From Oscillospiraceae bacterium (lineage in GTDB: Bacteria > Bacillota_A > Clostridia > Oscillospirales > Ruminococcaceae), in assembly GCA_017400025.1 (NCBI GenBank), contig JAFQAF010000017.1, positions 1 through 7,034 of the forward strand: a stretch of DNA of 7,034 nucleotides, read 5' to 3'. Made by a program: the position numbers and the translations under genes. Positions 1 to 5,630 of this stretch are shown here, in pieces (the first letter of the stretch is position 1; each line of letters starts with the position of its first letter). The notes beneath the pieces are model-generated. The model did not search any database. It was not told where the DNA came from and saw only the letters and a list, made by a program, of their open reading frames with translations.

Positions 1-1
1 A

Positions 2-61
2 AGCACAAGAAAGAAAGACGTCCATCCACACATCACGAACCTACTCTCAAGGAACGAATGA
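2..61 (+). CDS. possible 3' end of an upstream operon gene (partial)
   Basis: Only 19 codons are visible, so the product cannot be recognised. This frame ends in TGA at 59-61, overlapping the ATG at 58-60 in an ATGA arrangement typical of translationally coupled genes. The visible tail is charged and polar (it includes RKKD and ends LLSRNE), which would suit the cytoplasmic end of a small membrane subunit. In Mrp/Mbh operons the gene expected here is the MbhD-like (DUF4040) or MrpG-like subunit, but that is inferred from gene order only. Two alternatives exist. The frame starting at base 3 stops at 63-65. The frame starting at base 1 has no stop and runs into the next gene, in which case these bases belong to that gene and no separate CDS ends here. 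Confidence 0.35.
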   Translation, partial: STRKKDVHPHITNLLSRNE

Positions 62-822
62 CTGAATGGCATGATACAAAAGCACCCGGCTTCTTCAGGG
101 CTGCCTACACAGTTTCAAGTGTTGTAGTGTGCCTTACACTTATAGGCATACTGCTTATCACAGTTTCCTTCCTGCCTGTTTACGGCAATCCGGACAATCC
201 GGCACACAATGAAGTGAGCGAAAGATATATTGAAAAAGGGCTGGAGGAAACAGGCTCTGTCAATATTGTTTCCGGCATGATTCTGGATTACCGTGCATTT
301 GACACACTGGGTGAAAGCCACGTGCTGTTTACCGCCAGTGCGGCAGTTATGCTGCTGATGAAAAAGGAGAAAAAAGGCAAGGAGAAAACAGACAAGTTTT
401 CACCTAAGCGTGACCCTATTGTGAAGAACGTGGCCCGCTTTATAATTCCTTTCCTTATGGTGTTCGGCGTGTATCTTATGCTCAACGGCCACCTGTCACC
501 GGGCGGCGGCTTCTCTGCAGGTGCGGTAATGGGCGCCAGCCTTATACTGTACTCCTCTGCTTTCGGCTATAAAAAAATCAGCAAGGTTATCACAGAAAAA
601 TTTGTAAAAACTGTGACCTTATGCTCACTTTTATTTTATGCCGGTATCAAATGCTATTCATTCTTTACCGGTGCAAACCACATTCCTACAGGTATTCCTC
701 TGGGCACTCCGGGTGCTATTCTGTCTTCCGGTCTTATTCTGCCGCTGAATATCGCAGTAGGTCTTGTGGTTACATGTACAATGTACAGCTTTTATTCTCT
801 GTTCAGTAAGGGGGAAATATAA
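58..822 (+). CDS. MrpA C-terminal (MbhE-like) / MrpB (MnhB, MbhF-like) fusion membrane subunit
   Basis: This is an integral membrane subunit of an Mrp/Mbh-type ion-translocating module. Residues about 1-102 resemble the last part of MrpA, called MbhE when separate: one helix (about 16-42), an extracytoplasmic loop, then VSGMILDYRAFDTLGES (71-87) leading into a second helix. The DxRxFDTLxE pattern is the hallmark of that region, with the conserved acid at E86. A charged cytoplasmic linker (102-119, rich in Lys) follows. Residues about 120-254 are an MrpB/MnhB domain with about four helices and the signature GHLSPGGGFSAG (144-155). In Mrp and in Pyrococcus Mbh these two parts belong to separate proteins. 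The start at 58 is supported by AAGGA at 49-53 and the ATGA overlap. It is not certain, because the frame stays open to the window edge and the true start could lie upstream. The TAA stop lies one base before the next ATG. Confidence 0.88.
   Translation: MTEWHDTKAPGFFRAAYTVSSVVVCLTLIGILLITVSFLPVYGNPDNPAHNEVSERYIEKGLEETGSVNIVSGMILDYRAFDTLGESHVLFTASAAVMLLMKKEKKGKEKTDKFSPKRDPIVKNVARFIIPFLMVFGVYLMLNGHLSPGGGFSAGAVMGASLILYSSAFGYKKISKVITEKFVKTVTLCSLLFYAGIKCYSFFTGANHIPTGIPLGTPGAILSSGLILPLNIAVGLVVTCTMYSFYSLFSKGEI
808..814 (+). promoter_or_regulatory. ribosome binding site fixing the start of the MrpC-like gene
   Basis: AAGGGGG lies 9 bases before the ATG at 824. It favours that start over the in-frame ATG at 764, which would add 20 residues with no homology to the family and overlap the upstream gene by about 60 bases. 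Confidence 0.7.
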
Positions 823-823
823 T

Positions 824-1201
824 ATGGGTCCTAATTTATTGAGCAACTATTTTGAAACAGCCGCCATGATTCTTTTCGGCATCGGCTTTACCACTCTGTT
901 CCTGCAGAAAAACCTTATAAAAAAGGTTATCGGGCTGAACATCATGGACTCTGCTGTCTACCTTTTCCTGGCTTCCAAAGGCTATATCGAAGGCCGTCTT
1001 GCACCTATAGTTGTAAACGGTATCACAGATATGGAAGCCTATATCAACCCTATTCCGGCCGGTCTTGTGCTGACAGGTATCGTTGTAGGTGTGTCCGTTA
1101 CAGCGGTTTCCCTTTCACTGATACAGAAACTGTACAAAGAATACCACACCCTGGATATGGACGAAATTATGGAAATAGTAAGGAAGGAGGCTGACCACTG
1201 A
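824..1201 (+). CDS. mrpC: MrpC / NuoK / MbhG-type small membrane subunit
   Basis: This 125-residue protein has about three membrane helices (roughly 9-27, 33-52 and 77-103) and has the normal length for MrpC/MnhC, the NuoK homologue of Mrp antiporters and Mbh hydrogenases. Recognisable blocks are LFGIGFTTLFLQKNLIKKVIG (17-37, N-terminal helix and the KNLIKKVIG turn) and NPIPAGLVLTGIVVGVSVTA (75-94). The second block corresponds to the DPLPQALVLTAIVI-type segment typical of MrpC. The acidic C-terminal tail (from about 109, TLDMDEIMEI) also follows the family pattern. MrpC contacts MrpD and the MrpA C-terminal part in the membrane core of the complex, matching its place between the MrpA-C/B fusion and the first MrpD-like gene. 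Its TGA shares one base with the next gene's ATG (TGATG), so the two are probably translationally coupled. Confidence 0.92.
   Translation: MGPNLLSNYFETAAMILFGIGFTTLFLQKNLIKKVIGLNIMDSAVYLFLASKGYIEGRLAPIVVNGITDMEAYINPIPAGLVLTGIVVGVSVTAVSLSLIQKLYKEYHTLDMDEIMEIVRKEADH
1184..1190 (+). promoter_or_regulatory. ribosome binding site for the first antiporter-like gene
   Basis: A perfect AAGGAGG lies inside the end of the MrpC-like gene, 10 bases before the ATG at 1201. It supports that start and shows that re-initiation at the TGATG overlap has its own strong site. Confidence 0.75.
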
Positions 1202-2682
1202 TGCCATTTGTTGCAAACTTTCCCCTGTTCTGTATAGTTATCACACTGGCAGGCAGTGTAACCTCCAGTGTTCTCAGCGGAAAAAATGCTTTCCGTCTCA
1301 ATGTTGCCATTCTTGCAGCCTGCCTGGTGATGAACCTGAGCCTGCTGGTTTATCTTGTGACAAACCCACAGCAGATTACATATATGATGGGCCATTTTCC
1401 GGCACCATGGGGCAACGAAACCCGCTTCGGCCCGCTGGAAGCACTTATGGCAACTGTTTTCTGCTTTGTTATGCTGGTATCCCTTATCGCCGGCAAAACA
1501 GATATTTTTGAGGATGTGAAACCGGGCAGCATCAATATCTTCTATGTGATGATAAACCTGCTTATGTCTTCACTGCTTGCCCTCATTTATACAAACGACC
1601 TTTTCACAGCCTATGTTTTTGTGGAAATCAATACACTTTCCGCCTGTGCAGTTGTAATGGCAAAAGAAAACGGCAAAACCATCAGCGCCACTATCAGATA
1701 TCTGATTATGAGCCTGCTGGGTTCCGGTCTTTTCCTGCTGTCCATTACACTTATTTACGACCTTACAGGTCACCTGCTGATGGTGAATATCCAGCAGAGC
1801 CTGGCCGTGCTTATGGCAGACGGCTCCTACAGGCTGCCTGTTACTATCATCATCGGTCTTATGAGTGTGGGTATGGCTATGAAAAGCGCCCTTTTCCCGT
1901 TCCACACCTGGCTGTCCCACGCCCACGGCAGTGCCACCACAGCTTCCAGTGCCATACTTTCCGGCCTGGTGCTGAAAGGTTATATCATTCTGCTGATAAA
2001 GATTTATTACCGCGTGCTGGGCATTGAGATTGCTTCACAGATGAAAGTGCTGAATATCCTCTTTGTCTTTGGCCTGCTGGGTATGATTATCGGCTCTGTG
2101 GACGCCATTTCAGAGCGCCATATCAAACGTATGATTGCCTTTTCCTCAGTTTCACAGATGGGCTACATCTATGTGGGCATCAGTCTGGGCACACCTGCAG
2201 GCTTCCTTGCCGCACTGTTCCATATAATAGTGCACGCTGTTACAAAGCCTATGCTGTTTTCTGCCGCAGGCGGCCTGGCAGCGGCCAGCGGCCACAGATA
2301 CCACCTGGACGAACTGCGCGGCTCTGCCTACAAAAACCCTGCCGCAGGCGTGGCCTTTGTGATAGGCAGTCTTTCAATGATTGGTATCCCGTTTTTTGCA
2401 GGCTTCGGCGCAAAATACTATCTTTCCATGGCGGCAATGACAAACAGCGGCAAAATGTGGTTTGTGCTGCTGGCACTGGCAATCAGCACTGTGCTGAACG
2501 CTTCCTACTACATCAGGGCAATCAGATGCATCTACTCAAAAGGCACAGATTCCCCCGCCCACCACAGAATATCCCGTTCCTATAATCTGGGCATGGGCAT
2601 ATTCATTGTGGCAAATGTGGCACTGGGTCTGTTCTATCAGAATATTGTGGATATCATTGCCCTGGGACTCAACTTCTTTTAA
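1201..2682 (+). CDS. MrpD / MbhH-type proton-translocating antiporter-like subunit
   Basis: This 493-residue, strongly hydrophobic protein has about 14 predicted helices and belongs to the Proton_antipo_M family (NuoL/M/N, MrpA/D, MbhH). Expected functional residues are present: TM5 glutamate E142 in YVFVEINTLSA, TM7 lysine K228 in GMAMKSALFPFHTWL with H235, TM8 lysine K259 in LSGLVLKG, and TM12 H341, H345 and K349 in HIIVHAVTKPMLF. The RMIAFSSVSQMGY block (310-322) is a classic family motif. Directly following an MrpC-like gene is the position of MrpD/MbhH, and the LSG form of TM8 also fits that type. Unlike the next three genes it lacks the EYMKHEG-like loop after the third helix, having a longer stretch with IFEDVKPGS (102-110) there. 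Its job would be moving H+ or Na+ across the membrane arm. The exact subunit name is inferred; the family is secure. Confidence 0.93.
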   Translation: MPFVANFPLFCIVITLAGSVTSSVLSGKNAFRLNVAILAACLVMNLSLLVYLVTNPQQITYMMGHFPAPWGNETRFGPLEALMATVFCFVMLVSLIAGKTDIFEDVKPGSINIFYVMINLLMSSLLALIYTNDLFTAYVFVEINTLSACAVVMAKENGKTISATIRYLIMSLLGSGLFLLSITLIYDLTGHLLMVNIQQSLAVLMADGSYRLPVTIIIGLMSVGMAMKSALFPFHTWLSHAHGSATTASSAILSGLVLKGYIILLIKIYYRVLGIEIASQMKVLNILFVFGLLGMIIGSVDAISERHIKRMIAFSSVSQMGYIYVGISLGTPAGFLAALFHIIVHAVTKPMLFSAAGGLAAASGHRYHLDELRGSAYKNPAAGVAFVIGSLSMIGIPFFAGFGAKYYLSMAAMTNSGKMWFVLLALAISTVLNASYYIRAIRCIYSKGTDSPAHHRISRSYNLGMGIFIVANVALGLFYQNIVDIIALGLNFF

Positions 2683-2700
2683 GAAAGGACAGGCTGAATT

Positions 2701-4152
2701 ATGATTTCATTGTTACCGGTATTTTTCCCTGTCCTGGCAGGTCTTTATATGCTGAAAGCACAGATAAAAGACCGCAAAGACAGAGAAAAGTACGTGCTTT
2801 ACACTCTGCTTGCCACACTGGTTTTCACCTGTGTGACAAATTTCGCATTTTATGATACACAGCTCACATTTGCACATTTTGCTGCAGGTGTTGAAATCAG
2901 CTTCCATATAGACAGCGTTGCAGTGCTTTTCAGCACACTGTTCAGTGCCGTGTGGTGCCTGGTGGCTGTGTTCAGTATGGAATATATGAAGCATGAAGGG
3001 GAAGAAAACCGCTTCTTTGCTTATTTTACCGCCAGTCTGGGCGGTCTTACCGGCGTTGCCTACGCCGACAACCTGGCCACACTTTACCTGTTTTTTGAAA
3101 TGATGAGCCTTATGTCCTATGTGCTGGTGGTTCATTCAAGAACAAACGAAAGCCTGCTGGCCGGCAGAAAATACATATACTATTCACTGTTCGGCGCTTC
3201 ACTGGGCCTGATAGGTATTTTCTATTTCTATTCTGCAGGCTGGAACACAGCCTTTACTGCCGGGGGCGTTGTGCCGGCCGGCACAGACCGGACAGCCCTC
3301 TCTGTTATGACAGTGCTGGCTGTAATCGGTTTCGGCTGCAAATGCGGTATGTTCCCGTTGCACGCCTGGCTGCCGGCGGCCCATCCGCAGGCGCCTGCCC
3401 CTGCTTCCAGCGTGCTGTCCGGCCTTATTACAAAAGCCGGTGTAATCGCAGTTATCAGAATTGTTTATTTCACAGTCGGCCGGGATAATCTCCGCGGCAC
3501 TGCGGCACAGACTGTGCTCCTGGCACTGGCAGTGGTGACAATCTTTATGGGCTCTATGCTGGCCTATAAGGAAAAGCTGCTGAAAAAACGCCTTGCATAC
3601 TCCACAGTCAGCCAGGTATCCTATGTTATCTTCGGTCTTATGCTGCTCAATGAGGCTGGTGTTACCGGTGCTCTGCTGCAGGTGGTTTTCCACGCCCTGG
3701 CAAAAAATGTACTGTTCCTTACAGCCGGTGCATTTATATATAAAACAGGCAGAACAATGGTGGCAGACATGTATGCAATGGGCAAAGCAATGCCAAAAAC
3801 ATTTGTCTGCTTTACAGTTGCAGGCCTGTCCCTGGTGGGTGTACCGCTGACAGCCGGCTTTGTAAGCAAATGGTATCTGGCACTGGGCGCACTGCAGACC
3901 GGCAGCGGCCTTATGGGCTTTGTGGGTATCAGTGTTGTTATGGTCAGCGCACTGCTGACAGCCGGCTACCTTGTGTCAGTCACTGCAAAGGTGTTCTTTG
4001 CAAAACGCAGTGACGAAGTACAGCAGAGCTTTGAGCCAAACAGCTATATGCTGGCACCTCTGGCTGTGCTGATTGCATTTATCGTTATCTTCGGTGTGTT
4101 CCCTGCACCGGTAATCAGCTTTGTGTCACAGATTGCACAGAGCATAATGTAA
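2701..4152 (+). CDS. NuoM/NuoN/MrpD-like proton-translocating subunit
   Basis: This 483-residue protein of the Proton_antipo_M family has about 14 helices and full family length. Key residues are E133 in LFFEMMSLMSY (TM5), K214 in GFGCKCGMFPLHAWLP (TM7) with H221 and H228, K245 in LSGLITKAG (TM8), and H331 and K335 in HALAKNVLF (TM12). KRLAYSTVSQ (296-305) and GFVSKWYLA (386-394) are further family blocks. The EYMKHEG motif (94-100) matches the YM-type loop of NuoL/NuoM. The TM7 lysine sits between two cysteines (C213, C215), which is unusual. The protein is most like the product of the next gene: about half of roughly 100 residues from 296 on are identical by hand count, so a tandem duplication is likely. 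AAAGGA at 2684-2689, 11 bases before the ATG, supports the start. The 18-base gap to the previous gene is the largest in the window. Confidence 0.92.
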   Translation: MISLLPVFFPVLAGLYMLKAQIKDRKDREKYVLYTLLATLVFTCVTNFAFYDTQLTFAHFAAGVEISFHIDSVAVLFSTLFSAVWCLVAVFSMEYMKHEGEENRFFAYFTASLGGLTGVAYADNLATLYLFFEMMSLMSYVLVVHSRTNESLLAGRKYIYYSLFGASLGLIGIFYFYSAGWNTAFTAGGVVPAGTDRTALSVMTVLAVIGFGCKCGMFPLHAWLPAAHPQAPAPASSVLSGLITKAGVIAVIRIVYFTVGRDNLRGTAAQTVLLALAVVTIFMGSMLAYKEKLLKKRLAYSTVSQVSYVIFGLMLLNEAGVTGALLQVVFHALAKNVLFLTAGAFIYKTGRTMVADMYAMGKAMPKTFVCFTVAGLSLVGVPLTAGFVSKWYLALGALQTGSGLMGFVGISVVMVSALLTAGYLVSVTAKVFFAKRSDEVQQSFEPNSYMLAPLAVLIAFIVIFGVFPAPVISFVSQIAQSIM

Positions 4153-4160
4153 AAAGGAGG
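4153..4160 (+). promoter_or_regulatory. ribosome binding site for the second NuoL-type gene
   Basis: AAAGGAGG follows directly after the previous gene's TAA and lies 6 bases before the ATG at 4167. It is among the strongest sites in the window and fixes this start. Confidence 0.75.
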
Positions 4161-4166
4161 CAGATT

Positions 4167-5627
4167 ATGAATTATCTTATTATTCTTCCCATAATTGCGG
4201 CCTTTTTGCTGGGTGCCGGGGTAAGACTGGGGGATTTTGAAACAACAGAAAAACTGAACAGATATGCTGTTGCGGCCACACTGCTGGTTTCAGCCTGTGC
4301 GGCTGTGGTGCTGGTTTCCATGGCCGGCGAAACCGCAGAGCTGTTTCGGTTTAACGATGTGCTGAAAATCAGCTTCAGAGTGGACGGCCTGGGCACAGTG
4401 TTTGCCGCTATGGTCAGCTTCCTGTGGCCTCTGGCTGTTATCTATGCCACAGAATATATGAAGCACGAAGGCAACCAGAAAAAGTTCTTCACTTTTTATA
4501 TAATGACTTTCGGCGTAACACTTGGCATTGCCTTTTCCGCAAATATGCTCACACTTTACCTGTGCTATGAAGTGCTTACATTTATCACTCTGCCTCTGGT
4601 TATGCATACCATTGATGAAAGAACCATCTATGCCGGCAGAAAATATATGATTTATTCCGTAAGCGGTGCCAGCCTTGCCTTTGTGGGCATGATGGTTATC
4701 CTTTCCCGCACAGGCAGTCTGGACTTTGTCTACGGCGGTCTTATGGCCGGTACAGCCGACACAACAGTGCTGGTGGCATATCTTATGACCTTTGTGGGAT
4801 TTGGCGTAAAAGCCGCTATTTTCCCTCTCCACGGCTGGCTGCCGGGGGCTTCTGTGGCACCTACCACCGTTACAGCGCTGCTGCATGCGGTAGCAGTTGT
4901 AAAAGCAGGTGTTTTTGCCATTATGCGCTCCACCTATTATCTTTTCGGTGCAGACTGCCTTTACGGCACCTGGGCACAGACAGCAGTTATGTCCATTGCG
5001 GTGGTTACAATCTGCTTCGGCTCCTGGATGGCACTGCGTTCCAAACATTTCAAACGCCGCCTGGCCTATTCCACAGTCAGCCAGCTGTCCTACATTCTGC
5101 TGGGTGTTGCAATTATGACACCTGCAGGCTTTGCCGGGGCACTTTCACATATGGTGTTCCACGCCCTGATGAAAATAGTGCTGTTCTATACAGCCGGTTC
5201 TGTGCTGTATATGAACCACAAGGAATATATCCGCGACGTTGAAGGCTACGGCGCAAAAATGCCAAAAACCTTTATGTGCTTTACGGTTTCCTCCCTGGCA
5301 CTTATCGGCGTGCCGCCGCTGTCCGGCTTTTTCTCCAAATTTTCAATTGCCACAGCTGCCGCTTCCATGGGTACAGCCATGGGCTTTGCAGGTATCTGTG
5401 CACTGATGTTTTCTGCACTGTTTACAGCCATGTACCTGCTGCAGATTGTGGTGCTGGCATATCTGCCCCACAAAGACTTTGACACTGCTTCCCTTGCAAA
5501 GGTAAAGGAAGCACCAAAGGCAATGACAACACCTGTCATTGTAATCACAGTTACAATGGTGGTGCTTTCCCTTATGTCTTCACCGCTGTTCACCCTGTTT
5601 GAAACCGTTGCAAAAGGAGGTTACTGA
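4167..5627 (+). CDS. MrpA N-terminal/NuoL-like proton-translocating subunit
   Basis: This 486-residue Proton_antipo_M family protein has about 14 helices. Functional positions are E135 in LCYEVLTF (TM5), K215 in GFGVKAAIFPLHGWLPGA (TM7) with H222, K246 (TM8), and H332 and K336 in HALMKIVLFYTAG (TM12). Its TM8 block reads TALLHAVAVVKAG (235-247), with a histidine where the other three paralogues have LSG. That LH..xxVKAG form is typical of the MrpA N-terminal half and of NuoL-type subunits. It therefore looks like a stand-alone MrpA-N domain, while the MrpA C-terminal piece sits in the gene at 58-822. It lacks the long C-terminal extension of MrpA or NuoL. It shares EYMKHEG (96-102), KRRLAYSTVSQ and AKMPKTF with the gene before it, and the two look like a duplicated pair. 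The stop is 3 bases before the next start. Confidence 0.92.
   Translation: MNYLIILPIIAAFLLGAGVRLGDFETTEKLNRYAVAATLLVSACAAVVLVSMAGETAELFRFNDVLKISFRVDGLGTVFAAMVSFLWPLAVIYATEYMKHEGNQKKFFTFYIMTFGVTLGIAFSANMLTLYLCYEVLTFITLPLVMHTIDERTIYAGRKYMIYSVSGASLAFVGMMVILSRTGSLDFVYGGLMAGTADTTVLVAYLMTFVGFGVKAAIFPLHGWLPGASVAPTTVTALLHAVAVVKAGVFAIMRSTYYLFGADCLYGTWAQTAVMSIAVVTICFGSWMALRSKHFKRRLAYSTVSQLSYILLGVAIMTPAGFAGALSHMVFHALMKIVLFYTAGSVLYMNHKEYIRDVEGYGAKMPKTFMCFTVSSLALIGVPPLSGFFSKFSIATAAASMGTAMGFAGICALMFSALFTAMYLLQIVVLAYLPHKDFDTASLAKVKEAPKAMTTPVIVITVTMVVLSLMSSPLFTLFETVAKGGY
5612..5620 (+). promoter_or_regulatory. ribosome binding site for the last, partial gene
   Basis: AAAAGGAGG, inside the end of the preceding gene and 10 bases before the ATG at 5631, fixes the start of a gene that runs off the window. 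Confidence 0.75.
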
Positions 5628-5630
5628 TAT

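Noticed and set aside
764..823. Alternative upstream start (ATG at 764) for the MrpC-like gene
   Set aside because: It would add 20 residues unlike MrpC and overlap the previous gene deeply. The ATG at 824 has a good ribosome binding site and matches family length.
2683..2700. Possible terminator or promoter in the largest intergenic gap
   Set aside because: The 18 bases contain a ribosome binding site but no inverted repeat, T-run or -10/-35 pair.
3593..3850. Plus-strand open frame of 85 codons within the gene at 2701-4152
   Set aside because: It is a shadow of a conserved gene region (TM10-TM12) with no ribosome binding site of note.
2980..4471. DNA repeats between neighbouring genes as a mobile or recombination repeat
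   Set aside because: The repeated words are in frame and encode the same conserved motifs (EYMKHEG, YSTVSQ, MPKTF), so paralogy explains them better than a repeat element.
4290..5048. Long antisense open frame (252 codons) and similar ones at 3199-3693, 5901-6329 and 6543-7001
   Set aside because: They lie opposite well-supported genes, encode Cys/His/Gln-rich sequences with no recognisable domain, and arise from the strong codon bias of the sense strand.
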